Shown: positions 1 through 10,199, counted from the first letter of the stretch. The stretch is DNA of 64,000 nt from Gilliamella sp. Occ3-1 (GCF_001690655.1 NZ_LZHQ01000024.1:1-64000); one strand, 5' to 3'. Numbers and translations are program-made. Notes: a model not told the origin generated them from the letters alone.

Positions 1-1185
<1,185 letters not shown>

Positions 1186-1204
1186 TCAAAGTATTAGCTA
1201 CCAC

Positions 1205-1245
1205 AGAAAGGGTATCGATAGATGCCCTTTCTTATCTAGTCTGTT
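1205..1245 (+). terminator. Stem-loop after tuf
   Basis: A 12-bp stem (1205-1216 with 1221-1232, one G-U pair) closes a GATA tetraloop shortly after the tuf stop codon. The following bases are only moderately T-rich (TATCTAGTCTGTTT). It is therefore likely to be a partial terminator or mRNA 3'-end stabiliser rather than an absolute block before secE. Confidence 0.7.
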
Positions 1246-1319
1246 TAGCAAAATGTTTTTGATAAAAGAGCATTTTGGAAAATAGATATTACTATAAATA
1301 ACATAATTATGGGTTTTAT

Positions 1320-1721
1320 ATGCTAGTAAGTAACGAGAGTAAAGATACAAATACTATTCTAGACAAATTAAAGTGGTGTCTAGCTCTAGTATTGATTGCG
1401 TTTGTTGTTTGGGGAAATTTTTATTTTGCTGAACCTAATGATATATATCAACCTAATACAATCGTTCGGATTATTGCAGTTGTTGTAATTTCGTTATTAA
1501 CCCTGTTAATTGCAATTACAACAAACAAGGGTAAGTCATTTTTGTTATTTTTACAAGAATCTAGAAAAGAGTTAAGAAAAGTTGTATGGCCAACTCGTAA
1601 AGAAACAGCACAAACAACTTTACTGGTTGCAGCTATCACACTTATTGTTGGTTTAGCGCTTTGGGGAATGGATTCAGTATTCCGTTCAATTATCTTTTAT
1701 TTAACATTAATAGGGCGTTAA
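1320..1721 (+). CDS. secE: Preprotein translocase subunit SecE
   Basis: Essential small subunit of the SecYEG channel in the inner membrane; it clamps and stabilises SecY. The 133-residue protein has the three-helix layout of enteric SecE: two hydrophobic segments in the N-terminal half (about residues 18-35 and 45-65) and a third near the C terminus (about 103-128). The conserved amphipathic and hinge region [19 protein letters not shown] lies at about 76-94 and is the SecE family signature. nusG begins one base after the stop codon, the usual secE-nusG operon. The gene lies 134 bases downstream of tuf, behind a stem-loop, and may also have its own promoter in that gap. Confidence 0.96.
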   Translation: MLVSNESKDTNTILDKLKWCLALVLIAFVVWGNFYFAEPNDIYQPNTIVRIIAVVVISLLTLLIAITTNKGKSFLLFLQESRKELRKVVWPTRKETAQTTLLVAAITLIVGLALWGMDSVFRSIIFYLTLIGR

Positions 1722-1722
1722 T

Positions 1723-2268
1723 ATGAGCGAAACACAACAAAAGCGATGGTATGTTATTCAAGCTTATTCTGGCTATGAAGCTAGGGTTGCACAGTCATTA
1801 CGTGAATACATCAAATTACATAATATGGAAGATGCATTTGGTGAAGTTTTAGTACCCACTGAAGAAGTTGTTGAAATGAAAAGTGGTCAACGTCGAAAAA
1901 GTGAACGTAAATTCTTTCCTGGTTATGTATTAGTTGAAATGATGATGAATGATGCAACTTGGCATTTAGTAAAAAGTGTACCAAGAACAATGGGCTTTAT
2001 TGGTGGTACTTCGGATCGTCCTGCACCAATTAGCCAACGTGAAGTTGATGCAATCATGAATCGTTTACAACAAATAGGCGATAAACCACGCCCTAAAACA
2101 CTATTTGAACCAGGCGAGCTTGTTCGTGTTAACGAAGGTCCATTTGCTGACTTTAATGGTGTAGTAGAAGAAGTTGATTATGAAAAAAGCCGCTTAAAAG
2201 TATCCGTTTCTATTTTTGGGCGTTCGACACCTGTAGAACTAGATTTTAGTCAAGTTGAAAAGAGCTAA
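1723..2268 (+). CDS. nusG: Transcription termination/antitermination factor NusG
   Basis: NusG binds RNA polymerase, suppresses pausing, couples transcription to the lead ribosome and stimulates Rho. The 181-residue product matches the E. coli length. The N-terminal NGN domain starts with the typical [13 protein letters not shown] and includes [10 protein letters not shown]. The C-terminal KOW domain contains [19 protein letters not shown] (about residues 126-144). It is translationally close to secE (one base between the genes). Unusually, a strong terminator follows and the next gene is on the other strand, so NusG is not linked to rplK here. Confidence 0.97.
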   Translation: MSETQQKRWYVIQAYSGYEARVAQSLREYIKLHNMEDAFGEVLVPTEEVVEMKSGQRRKSERKFFPGYVLVEMMMNDATWHLVKSVPRTMGFIGGTSDRPAPISQREVDAIMNRLQQIGDKPRPKTLFEPGELVRVNEGPFADFNGVVEEVDYEKSRLKVSVSIFGRSTPVELDFSQVEKS

Positions 2269-2311
2269 TCTTTTGATATAGTTTTTTCACTGAATTAACT
2301 GTATCTTTTAG

Positions 2312-2347
2312 AAAACCACAAGAGTCTATCTTGTGGTTTTTGTTTTT
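2312..2347 (+). terminator. Rho-independent terminator of secE-nusG
   Basis: A perfect 12-bp inverted repeat (2312-2323 with 2329-2340) closes a 5-base loop and is followed by TGTTTTT. The left arm starts with an A-run, so it could also act for the convergent HPP gene. It marks the end of the tuf-secE-nusG unit. Confidence 0.88.
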
Positions 2348-2486
2348 ATGAAAGAAATATAATGCCTTTAGAAAATTTGAGAATAATAGTTCTATTGCCA
2401 ATATATTTTATTAAAGTGAATCGCCAAGGTAGATAAAACCACTATAGGATCATAATTTAACTTATTATTAATATAATATAGGCAGT

Positions 2487-3038
2487 CTACTCTTTTTTAG
2501 ATTTTTTTATTCTTTTACCCATATCAAAGTGATATCCCAACCAATAGTTAGGCCAACGTGCTTCGATTCCTATATTATTAACTATTAAAGCAACCATGAC
2601 TAATAAAACCGAACCTATAAGTACTGGTGTTATCAAGAATGAATAGTTAGTAATTCCAGACATCATGATTAGAATAGGGTTTGCACCAGCTGGAGCGTGA
2701 ACTACACGTAGTAACTGCATCAATGCGATAGATGTCCCAACTGCTAATGCTATCGGTATAATTCCATTACTAAATAAATTAATGAACAACACGCCTATAA
2801 AAGACGAAATAAAATGCCCTCCTATAACATTTCTTGGTTGTGCTAATGGAGATTTAGGTGCAGCAAATAACAAGACGCATGTTGCACCAAATGGAGCCAT
2901 AATTGCTAATGTACCTCCCCACTGAGTGATTACGAGCAAAGTTAAAATCCCTAAAGCACCCCCAATAAATCCTCTCAATATAGCTACTGCGTTAGGTTTA
3001 GGTGACATCACCTCTCCTCCTTTTAATTTTTCTAGCAT
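2487..3038 (-). CDS. HPP family integral membrane protein
   Basis: A 183-residue, very hydrophobic protein with about four to five membrane segments. It has the HPP family core: MAPFGATCVLLFAAPKSPLA (about residues 47-66), AQPRNVIGGH (about 66-75) and HAPAGANP (about 113-120). Some family members are linked to nitrite transport, but most have no known substrate, so the function here is open. Two in-frame starts are credible. The first, at 3038, has AGGAGAG upstream; an ATG at 3008 has an even stronger GGAGGAGAGG, so the first ten residues may not be made. It is divergent from a TetR regulator, with a long palindrome between the genes, and is probably its target. Confidence 0.85.
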   Translation of the reverse strand: MLEKLKGGEVMSPKPNAVAILRGFIGGALGILTLLVITQWGGTLAIMAPFGATCVLLFAAPKSPLAQPRNVIGGHFISSFIGVLFINLFSNGIIPIALAVGTSIALMQLLRVVHAPAGANPILIMMSGITNYSFLITPVLIGSVLLVMVALIVNNIGIEARWPNYWLGYHFDMGKRIKKSKKE

Positions 3039-3088
3039 AAATCTCTCCTGTTTGGTTAATGTGGGATTTTAATAAAACTAGTAAGTCT

Positions 3089-3116
3089 ATTAAGTAAACT
3101 GTCTCGTTTACTTAAT
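3089..3116. promoter_or_regulatory. Probable TetR-family operator (28-bp palindrome)
   Basis: A perfect 11-bp inverted repeat (3089-3099 with 3106-3116) surrounds the 6-base spacer TGTCTC. It lies between the divergent HPP and TetR-type genes, about 50 bases from the HPP start and about 100 from the regulator start. Size and symmetry suit a homodimeric TetR-family repressor. That this particular regulator binds it is inference from position. Confidence 0.75.
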
Positions 3117-3218
3117 GCATATTTATTAACTATAAAGGTCAAACATTATTTATAATTAACTATATTAGAGTTGTTGTGATAGAATCAAAAATATTCTAGC
3201 AATTACAAATAATAAAAA

Positions 3219-3791
3219 ATGAAATTGAAGCCTGAAATTGTTGATATGATACTTGCTGCGGCTGAATCGCTGTTTAATGAATATGGTTATCATCCTGTTA
3301 GTTTAGAGCTTATTGCAGAAAATGCAGGTGTATCAAAAAGAACATTATATAAATATTTTGGTGACAAAAATGGGCTTGTAAGTAAAGTGTTACTTAGGCG
3401 GAATGATTGTTTTAAAAAATCACTTACAGATGTTATCGCTGTTTTTTCTGAAAAAAAAGACAAAATCAATGCAATTATTTCATGGCATATAAAATGGTTT
3501 AAGAATGATAATTACCGTGGTTGTATGTTTGTACGAGCCAAGTCTGAATATAACAATAAAAGCGAAGAAATATGCGCTATTGTTAGTGAACATAAAAAGT
3601 GGATTCAAGATAGGATTTTTGAATGTCTAGGAGGCACAAAGTCATGTGAACAAGCATCTTGCCTAATTATGTTAATACTTGAAGGTATGATATCTTGCAC
3701 ATCCGTTTTTGGTATTGAGGGATATGATTTTGAACAGGCAAAAATGTACATCTATGATATCGTCGATAACATTGGCGAGGATAACCTATGA
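3219..3791 (+). CDS. TetR/AcrR family transcriptional regulator
   Basis: A 190-residue regulator. The N-terminal TetR_N helix-turn-helix is clear: ILAAAESLFNEYGYHPVSLE (about residues 11-30), then IAENAGVSKRTLYKYFGDKN with the recognition helix ending in the typical YKYF. The remaining 130 residues are the helical ligand-binding and dimerisation domain, with several cysteines (about 101, 121, 138, 146, 151, 167) that could hint at an electrophile or thiol sensor; that is speculative. It is divergent from the HPP membrane protein and probably represses both genes through the palindrome at 3089-3116. No effector can be named from sequence. Confidence 0.9.
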   Translation: MKLKPEIVDMILAAAESLFNEYGYHPVSLELIAENAGVSKRTLYKYFGDKNGLVSKVLLRRNDCFKKSLTDVIAVFSEKKDKINAIISWHIKWFKNDNYRGCMFVRAKSEYNNKSEEICAIVSEHKKWIQDRIFECLGGTKSCEQASCLIMLILEGMISCTSVFGIEGYDFEQAKMYIYDIVDNIGEDNL

Positions 3792-3858
3792 ATTTAAATA
3801 GCTGGCTTATAGACAATGGATAGCCATTACCTCAAGCCTATTAACCGAAATGATCAAT

Positions 3859-5781
3859 TTAATCTAAGTTAAACGATTCCAATTGTTGTTGTAATTCTAA
3901 CCATTGTAGTTCTGTTTCTTCTAATTGATTTTTAAGTTGGCTTTGCTCTAGTAACAAAGTTGTAAGTTCGTTTTTTTTGCTCGCATCATAGATTGCAGGA
4001 TCAGACAGTTGTTCTTCAATTTGCTTTAATTGATGGGTTAATTTATCAAGCATCTGTTCTTCTTTTTGTAACTGTTTTTTTATTGGCTGCATTTGTGCAC
4101 GTAATTCAGCTTGTTTACGTTTTTGCTCTTTACGATCTTGAGCTGATATATTACTTGTATTTTCTTTTTTGGGTGAATTTATTTCGTCATTTGATTGGTT
4201 ATCATCTTTTTGTGCTTCGGCTAACCATTTTTGATAATCATCAAGATCGCCGTCAAATGGTTCAACTTTATGATCATGGACTAAATAGAATTCATCGGTG
4301 GTCGAACGCAACAAATGGCGATCATGTGACACCACCACTAATGCACCATCAAAATCAATCAATGCCTCAGTTAGAGCTTGTCGCATATCTAAGTCTAAAT
4401 GATTGGTTGGCTCGTCTAATAAAAGAAGATTTGGTTTTTGCCAGACAATTAAAGCTAAAACAAGTCGCGCCTTTTCACCACCCGAGAAAGTTTTAACTGG
4501 CTCGGTGACTTTGTCGCCTTGAAAATCAAATCCACCTAAATAATTACGTAGTTCTTGCTCTGTATTTTTCGGTTCGGCAAGTTGCGTTAAATGCCAAAGT
4601 GGTGACTCATCGGGGCGTAGATATTCTAATTGATGTTGAGCAAAATAGCCTAATTGAACACCTTTAGCGAGATTAATATGGCCTTCTTTAGGTGCAAGTT
4701 CTCCGGCCAGTAATTTAATCAGTGTTGATTTCCCAACACCATTGCGTCCTAATAAGCCAATGCGTGAACCAGGGACTAAATTAAGCTTAATTTTTTCTAG
4801 TATAATTTTATCATCATAACCCGCTACAACTTTTTCCATCCTTAACAAAGGACTTGGTAAGAATTCAGATGGCTTAAAATTAAAATGAAATGGATTATCA
4901 ACATGAGCAGGTGCAATCAGTTCCATTCTTTCTAGCATTTTTATACGGCTTTGTGCCTGTTTAGCTTTTGTTGCTTTGGCTCTAAAGCGATCGATATAAT
5001 TTTGTAAGTGTGCAACTTTGAGTTGTTGGCTTTCATAAAGAGACTGTTGTTGAGCAAGTTTAGTTGAACGTTGGATCTCAAAGGAGGAATAATTGCCCGT
5101 ATATTCAAATAAACTTTTTTGTTCAATATGAATAATTTTATTGACTAAAGGATCTAAAAAATCACGGTCGTGAGAAATTAAGATTAAAGTTCCTTGATAG
5201 TTGCTTAGCCATTTTTCAAGCCAGATGACAGCATCTAAATCAAGGTGATTGGTTGGTTCATCAAGCAATAATAAATCAGAACGACATATTAACGCTTGTG
5301 CCAAATTCAATCGCATTCGCCAACCACCAGAATAGGATTTAACGGGTGACATTAATTGCTCATTAGAAAACCCCAATCCATGTAATAATGTTGCAGCTCG
5401 TGCACGAATTGTCCATGCATCTATGGTATCAAGCTTTTCATGAATGACCGCAATTTGTTGACCATTATTTTGCTCATTGGCAATATTTAACTGCTTTTCT
5501 AATTGACGATATTCACGATCACCATCAATAGCATATTCAATCGCTGGGATATCTAATGCAGGTGTTTCTTGATTGACCCAAGCAAGTTGCCATTGCGATG
5601 GTATACTTAACGTGCCGGCATCAGCTTGAATTTCACCTTTAATTAGTGAAAACAGCGTCGATTTTCCGCAGCCATTTTTACCCACTAACCCCACTTTTTG
5701 TTGAGGATTAATGGTTGCCGATGCATTATCTAATAGCAGGTTAACGCCTCGGCGCACTTGGATCGAATCAAAAACTATCAT
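3859..5781 (-). CDS. yheS: ABC-F family ATPase YheS
   Basis: A soluble tandem ABC ATPase of the ABC-F class, without membrane domains; such proteins act on the ribosome. The 640-residue product aligns by eye along its whole length with E. coli YheS, including the start MIVFDSIQVRRGV. Cassette 1 has Walker A GKNGCGKST (about residue 34), the SGGWRMRL signature and Walker B LLLLDEPTNHLDLD. The linker (PtIM) has the conserved DRFRAKATKAKQAQSRIK. Cassette 2 has GRNGVGKST, the SGGEKARL signature and a second LLLDEPTNHLDLD. A charged coiled-coil tail covers about residues 540-640. It stands alone on this strand. Confidence 0.95.
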   Translation of the reverse strand: MIVFDSIQVRRGVNLLLDNASATINPQQKVGLVGKNGCGKSTLFSLIKGEIQADAGTLSIPSQWQLAWVNQETPALDIPAIEYAIDGDREYRQLEKQLNIANEQNNGQQIAVIHEKLDTIDAWTIRARAATLLHGLGFSNEQLMSPVKSYSGGWRMRLNLAQALICRSDLLLLDEPTNHLDLDAVIWLEKWLSNYQGTLILISHDRDFLDPLVNKIIHIEQKSLFEYTGNYSSFEIQRSTKLAQQQSLYESQQLKVAHLQNYIDRFRAKATKAKQAQSRIKMLERMELIAPAHVDNPFHFNFKPSEFLPSPLLRMEKVVAGYDDKIILEKIKLNLVPGSRIGLLGRNGVGKSTLIKLLAGELAPKEGHINLAKGVQLGYFAQHQLEYLRPDESPLWHLTQLAEPKNTEQELRNYLGGFDFQGDKVTEPVKTFSGGEKARLVLALIVWQKPNLLLLDEPTNHLDLDMRQALTEALIDFDGALVVVSHDRHLLRSTTDEFYLVHDHKVEPFDGDLDDYQKWLAEAQKDDNQSNDEINSPKKENTSNISAQDRKEQKRKQAELRAQMQPIKKQLQKEEQMLDKLTHQLKQIEEQLSDPAIYDASKKNELTTLLLEQSQLKNQLEETELQWLELQQQLESFNLD

Positions 5782-5870
5782 GATATTTATGTCTATTATT
5801 CAAAATAAAATAGGTTAATAAAAATTGTTTTAATCATCTAAAATCAGGAACGTTATAAAACAATCAATTT

Positions 5871-5906
5871 AAACAAAAAAGCCCTTTGTTGAAACGAAAA
5901 GGGCTT
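5871..5906 (-). terminator. Terminator of the OPT transporter gene
   Basis: A 9-bp stem (5879-5887 with 5898-5906) is followed, on the reverse strand, by a run of six T residues. It sits 20 bases after the stop codon of the OPT gene. Confidence 0.85.
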
Positions 5907-5926
5907 AAATTAATTATTTAATAGGA

Positions 5927-7930
5927 CTATTTTTTAATTGCTGATAAAGCACGACGGATAAAGAACGTGCATATACCAACAAAAACAAAGAGTCCTAAAA
6001 GTTGTGGTAACATACCTAAATCGAACGGTATTGCGAGTGGAGCATCATTTCCGCCATTGGTGATGCTAATCACAATTACAATAGCTAATAACACGCCAAC
6101 TAAGCTCTCGCCAACAATCAAGCCCGATGCAATTAGCGCCGCTTTACGATCAACTTTTTGGTATTGTTCTTCTGGATCTAAATTTTGCGCTTGGGCTTTT
6201 TTGTACGCATTACGTTTAATTATCCATGATAAAAAAGTACCAATAATAATTGGTGTTGTAATGCTTGGCGGTAAATAAATGCCTAACCCAACAGCAAGAG
6301 CTGGTATGCGAAAATTAGATTTATTTTGGGCAAGAATTAAATCAACAATAATAATAGCAGCGCCTAAAGCAAGTCCTATTAAAATCATCGTCCAGTCAAG
6401 TTGATGAGCAAAAATTCCCTTAGCAATTGTTGTCATCAGTGTTGCTTGTGGTGCAGCTAAAACTTGGCTTACATCCATATCTTGGCGAGGTAAAGCGCCA
6501 GTAAAGCCATAAGCGTTATATAAAATTTCTAAAATAGGCGCAATAACAATTGCACCAACAACACAGCCAAGTAATAATGCGACTTGTTGTTTCCAAGGGG
6601 TAGCATTAACCAAATGACCTGTTTTTAGGTCTTGTAAATTATCATTTGAAATACAAGCGATCGCCAAAACAGCACTGGTTGTAAAGAGCGCAAGTGCGGT
6701 TGCAAAATTAGAACCTTCAATAGAAGATAGCATACCATTAGCTTCGCCTAAACATAATAAAATCAATGAAATGACAACCACAGCAACAATTGCTATTCCT
6801 GATATTGGGCTTGCTGATGAGCCAACAAGTCCAGCCATATAACCACAAGCGGCAGCCACTAAAAAACCCATAATAAAAGCAAATAATACAGCGCAAAAAA
6901 CTAATGTCCAAGCAACGCCTGCTGATAACCCACTATTGGCAATGAAGCTATAAAAAGTCACTAACAAAATAGCTAACATACTACCCATAATTAATAAAAT
7001 AGTTTTAGGTGATAAATCCCGCTCGGTTGATGCAATATCACTGTCAGACGCATCTGAACGCATACTTTTAAACGAGATTTTTAACCCTTCGGCCATCGGT
7101 TTGATTAACGTGAGTAATGTCCAAACGGCTGCAATTGCGATTACCCCAGCACCAATAAAACGAATATCTTTTGCCCAAAATCCCATAGCAACCTCAGATA
7201 ATGGTTGACTAGTATCATAATCGGTAATTGCACTTAAAATTGGAACACCAAATACCCAACCAATAATAGTACCAATTAAAATAGCAATTCCAGACATAAT
7301 TCCGATTAAATAACCAGCACTAAGTAAAGCTAATGAGAACCCCATAGGTAGTTGAAAAATAGACTTACCAGCAGTAAACCAATAAGCAGTACTTTCTGAT
7401 AACGCACGAAAACCATTAGTAAAAAGGCTAACAATCGATGCAATCACGCCACCAAATAAAATATCCTTTAGCCCATCATTAGCTTCATTATTATCAGTTT
7501 TAGAACCAGCCTTTAAAATTTCAGCGGCAGCCACACCTTCAGGATAAGGTAAATTACTTTTAACGACCATTACATGACGTAAAGGAATTGAAAATAAAAC
7601 CCCAAGCATCCCACCTGCGGCACATATAGCAAAGGTTAACAAAAATGGAAAGTGTTGCCAATAACCAATCATTAACAACCCAGGTAGCACAAAAATAATT
7701 GAAGATAAAGTGCCGGCAGCTGATGCCTGAGTTTGAACCATATTATTCTCTAAAATAGTTGAACCTGAAAACAGTTTCAATACAGCCATTGAAATTACTG
7801 CCGCAGGAATTGCTGACGAAAAAGTTAACCCAACTTTTAAGCCAAGATAAACATTCGATGCAGTAAAGATAACAGTAATAAGAGCACCAAGTATGGTTCC
7901 TCTTAAAGTAAGCTCGCGTAAATTATTCAT
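5927..7930 (-). CDS. OPT family oligopeptide transporter
   Basis: A 667-residue polytopic membrane protein with about fifteen hydrophobic segments, typical of the OPT superfamily found in proteobacteria (proton-coupled peptide or metal-chelate uptake). The N-terminal LRELTLRGTILGALITVIFTASNVYLGLKVGLTFSSAIPAA region shows family features such as SNVYLGLKVGLTF. SNLPYPEGVAAAEILKAG (about residues 125-142) is the most recognisable OPT motif, and there is a glycine/serine-rich GLVGSSASPISGIAI segment near 368-382. Substrate cannot be assigned from sequence. It is divergent from mazG across a 215-base gap that must hold both promoters. Confidence 0.9.
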   Translation of the reverse strand: MNNLRELTLRGTILGALITVIFTASNVYLGLKVGLTFSSAIPAAVISMAVLKLFSGSTILENNMVQTQASAAGTLSSIIFVLPGLLMIGYWQHFPFLLTFAICAAGGMLGVLFSIPLRHVMVVKSNLPYPEGVAAAEILKAGSKTDNNEANDGLKDILFGGVIASIVSLFTNGFRALSESTAYWFTAGKSIFQLPMGFSLALLSAGYLIGIMSGIAILIGTIIGWVFGVPILSAITDYDTSQPLSEVAMGFWAKDIRFIGAGVIAIAAVWTLLTLIKPMAEGLKISFKSMRSDASDSDIASTERDLSPKTILLIMGSMLAILLVTFYSFIANSGLSAGVAWTLVFCAVLFAFIMGFLVAAACGYMAGLVGSSASPISGIAIVAVVVISLILLCLGEANGMLSSIEGSNFATALALFTTSAVLAIACISNDNLQDLKTGHLVNATPWKQQVALLLGCVVGAIVIAPILEILYNAYGFTGALPRQDMDVSQVLAAPQATLMTTIAKGIFAHQLDWTMILIGLALGAAIIIVDLILAQNKSNFRIPALAVGLGIYLPPSITTPIIIGTFLSWIIKRNAYKKAQAQNLDPEEQYQKVDRKAALIASGLIVGESLVGVLLAIVIVISITNGGNDAPLAIPFDLGMLPQLLGLFVFVGICTFFIRRALSAIKK

Positions 7931-8145
7931 ATTGTTTAATAACGTTAAATTAATAGGCGAGTATTATATACTTAATTCGCATTTATCGGCTAGAAGTTCC
8001 GTAATCAGCGATGTTTTTACAGTTTTTATTGTTGTTTTTGGTGAAATAATTACCAATGACAGCAGAATATATTGATGCTAATGTTTGAAAGAGTAACCGT
8101 TTTGTTATGAAATCATTTACAATAGCATCAATTAGTGATTAATTT

Positions 8146-8961
8146 ATGAGAGATATTTTGAACGCATTACAACGCTTACAAGCCATAACCAAACAACTTC
8201 GTGATCCTGTTAATGGTTGTCAATGGGATCGAGTTCAAACTTTTGCATCTTTAAAATCATATACATTAGAAGAAACGTACGAAGTACTTGATGCAATTGA
8301 TAAACAAGACATGGATGAACTAAAAAAAGAACTTGGCGATCTACTATTTCACATTGTCTTTTATGCTGATTTAGCCCAAGAACAAGGAAGCTTTAATTTT
8401 GATGAGATTTGTTTATCGGTTGTAGATAAATTAGTTTATCGTCATCCTCATATTTTTACTGAAAATAAGACTGAAAAACCTAACTGGGAACAACTTAAAC
8501 AAAAAGAACGAGACAAAAAAGCGCAATACTCATTGCTTGACGATATACCCCAAGCAATACCAGCGTTAATGCAAGCAGAAAAAATTCAAAAGCGCTGTGC
8601 CTCGGTTGGTTTTGATTGGCATGATATAAAACCTGTGCTTGATAAGGTAAAAGAGGAAATTGATGAAGTTGAGCAAGAGCTTGAACAAAACAAACAAGAT
8701 CCACAAAAAATTGAGGAAGAACTTGGTGATTTATTGTTTGCGACCGTCAATTTAGCTAGGCATTTAAAGGTTAAATCAGAACTCTGTTTACAGCAAGCTA
8801 ATAAAAAATTTACCCGGCGATTTCAACAAGTAGAATCGATACTCAAACAAAAAAACTTATCTTTGATTGATGCAACGCTTGAACAAATGGAAGACGCGTG
8901 GCAAAGTGTTAAACAATTAGAACAGATTAAACTCAATAGCGAAGTGAATAAAAATGACTGA
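8146..8961 (+). CDS. mazG: Nucleoside triphosphate pyrophosphohydrolase MazG
   Basis: MazG hydrolyses (d)NTPs to monophosphates and pyrophosphate and, in E. coli, lowers ppGpp under starvation. The 271-residue protein has two MazG domains. The first contains CQWDRVQTFASLKSYTLEETYEVLDAI with the metal-binding EExxE..D pattern and ELKKELGDLLFHIVFYADLA. The second repeats EEELGDLLFATVNLARHL. The length is close to the E. coli enzyme (263). The next gene starts inside its last codons (8-base overlap), so the two are translationally coupled. Confidence 0.95.
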   Translation: MRDILNALQRLQAITKQLRDPVNGCQWDRVQTFASLKSYTLEETYEVLDAIDKQDMDELKKELGDLLFHIVFYADLAQEQGSFNFDEICLSVVDKLVYRHPHIFTENKTEKPNWEQLKQKERDKKAQYSLLDDIPQAIPALMQAEKIQKRCASVGFDWHDIKPVLDKVKEEIDEVEQELEQNKQDPQKIEEELGDLLFATVNLARHLKVKSELCLQQANKKFTRRFQQVESILKQKNLSLIDATLEQMEDAWQSVKQLEQIKLNSEVNKND

Positions 8962-9394
8962 ACAGAAAAATGAATTATATCAAGAAATCGAAGCATGGGC
9001 ACAAAATGCGATATTAAATAGTCCAAAATGGAGCATTAATCAGCTCGATTACTCTGAAAAAAGTATTACTGTTGTTGAAATGATCATCAGTGAACTGGCT
9101 GAAAAAAACTTTAGCATTCCAGAAGAACAACTCAACATGATATCGCAAGAATACGGATGTTATTTATTGCTCACCGCCCATAAAATATACGGGGGTGAAT
9201 TTTATTGGAACGAAGAATTTGAACAACCCATGTTAATTTGCTGTGAACCTGATGCCATGATAGTCCTCATGACATGGAACAAAGTAAAAGGACGGTTAGT
9301 AGGGGATAAAGCCGATCATATTGCCTATTTTTTAGATGAATTTGGCAAAGCTACTTTTCAACCCGAAAAAGGTACTCATGTGGTTTATTTATAA
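8954..9394 (+). CDS. Hypothetical protein coupled to mazG
   Basis: A 146-residue acidic soluble protein that I do not recognise. It has no signal peptide or membrane segment. The N-terminal half looks helical. The most structured part is YGCYLLLTAHKIYGGEFYW (about residues 71-89), then PMLICCEP and a basic MTWNKVKGRLVGDKADHI (about 110-127), ending in a short extended tail. This layout recalls small bacterial DUF proteins with a helix followed by a beta sheet, but no family can be named with confidence. Its ATG overlaps the mazG stop by 8 bases, which argues for co-translation and perhaps a related role in nucleotide stress. Confidence 0.75.
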   Translation: MTEQKNELYQEIEAWAQNAILNSPKWSINQLDYSEKSITVVEMIISELAEKNFSIPEEQLNMISQEYGCYLLLTAHKIYGGEFYWNEEFEQPMLICCEPDAMIVLMTWNKVKGRLVGDKADHIAYFLDEFGKATFQPEKGTHVVYL

Positions 9395-9591
9395 TAAAAA
9401 TACTTCATTGTAATAGACGAACTTTATCGACTACATTAATTAACAAACTCTAAAATATCTCTGAATTAGTCGTGTGATAGCCTCGAATCTTTGAGGTATC
9501 TTCGCTATGCTTAAATTTTTCGAGAGAAATTTGAGATACTATGTAAAATAGAAAATTGAATTTTAAATATGAGCTATTTAGTTAGGTAAGC

Positions 9592-9617
9592 AAGAGAGGT
9601 TAAAAACCTCTCTTTTT
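9592..9617. terminator. Bidirectional terminator between the mazG operon and efp
   Basis: A perfect 10-bp inverted repeat (9592-9601 with 9605-9614) with an AAA loop is followed by T residues on the plus strand and a weaker T-run on the minus strand. It lies 19 bases beyond the efp stop (reverse strand) and about 200 bases after the mazG-linked gene. The 240-base gap also contains weaker hairpins at about 9480-9530 that I cannot assign. Confidence 0.75.
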
Positions 9618-9632
9618 GGAATAAACGTTAAC

Positions 9633-10199
9633 TTATTTTACGCGTGATACATATTCGCCTGAACGAGTATCCACTTTAAGTATTTCACCAATTTGTACAA
9701 ATAAAGGCACGCGAACAACTGCTCCAGTTGATAATGTTGCTGGTTTACCGCCTGTTCCTGCTGTGTCGCCTTTTAAACCTGGATCGGTTTCGATCACTTC
9801 AAGTTCAACAAAATTTGGTGGTGTTACTGCAATCGGTTGGCCGTTCCATAAAGTTAAAATACATTCCGCTTGATCAACTAACCATTTTGCATTGTCGCCA
9901 ACCGCTTTTGCGTCAGCCGAAAGTTGCTCAAATGTATCGTTATTCATAAAATGCCAAAATTCACCGTCAGTATAAAGATAAGTTAAATTCATATCAATAA
10001 CGTCAGCAGCTTCAACTGATTCGCCTGATTTGAATGTTTTGTCGACAGTTTTGCCTGAAAGTAATTTTTTAATTTTTACACGATTAATAGATTGACCTTT
10101 ACCCGGTTTATAAAACTCATTTTCAACAATGACACACGGTTCGCCGTCTTGCATTATTTTAAGACCAGCTTTAAACTCATTAGTACTATAAGATGCCAT
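9633..10199 (-). CDS. efp: Elongation factor P
   Basis: EF-P enters the E site and rescues ribosomes stalled on polyproline stretches. The 188-residue product has the standard length and three beta-barrel domains. The modified loop is FYKPGKGQ with Lys34 conserved as the target of beta-lysylation. The C-terminal domain includes the family signature around [21 protein letters not shown] (about residues 139-158). The gene is divergent from epmB, whose product makes the (R)-beta-lysine used on Lys34, with only 33 bases between their start codons, so the target and one of its modifying enzymes share a control region. epmA is not in this window. Confidence 0.98.
   Translation of the reverse strand: MASYSTNEFKAGLKIMQDGEPCVIVENEFYKPGKGQSINRVKIKKLLSGKTVDKTFKSGESVEAADVIDMNLTYLYTDGEFWHFMNNDTFEQLSADAKAVGDNAKWLVDQAECILTLWNGQPIAVTPPNFVELEVIETDPGLKGDTAGTGGKPATLSTGAVVRVPLFVQIGEILKVDTRSGEYVSRVK

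Noticed and set aside
3993-4496. 167-residue open frame on the plus strand
   Set aside because: It is antisense to yheS, a well-conserved ABC-F gene, has no homology pattern or ribosome binding site, and is a shadow of the real frame.
5967-6278. 103-residue open frame on the plus strand
   Set aside because: Antisense shadow of the C-terminal part of the OPT transporter.
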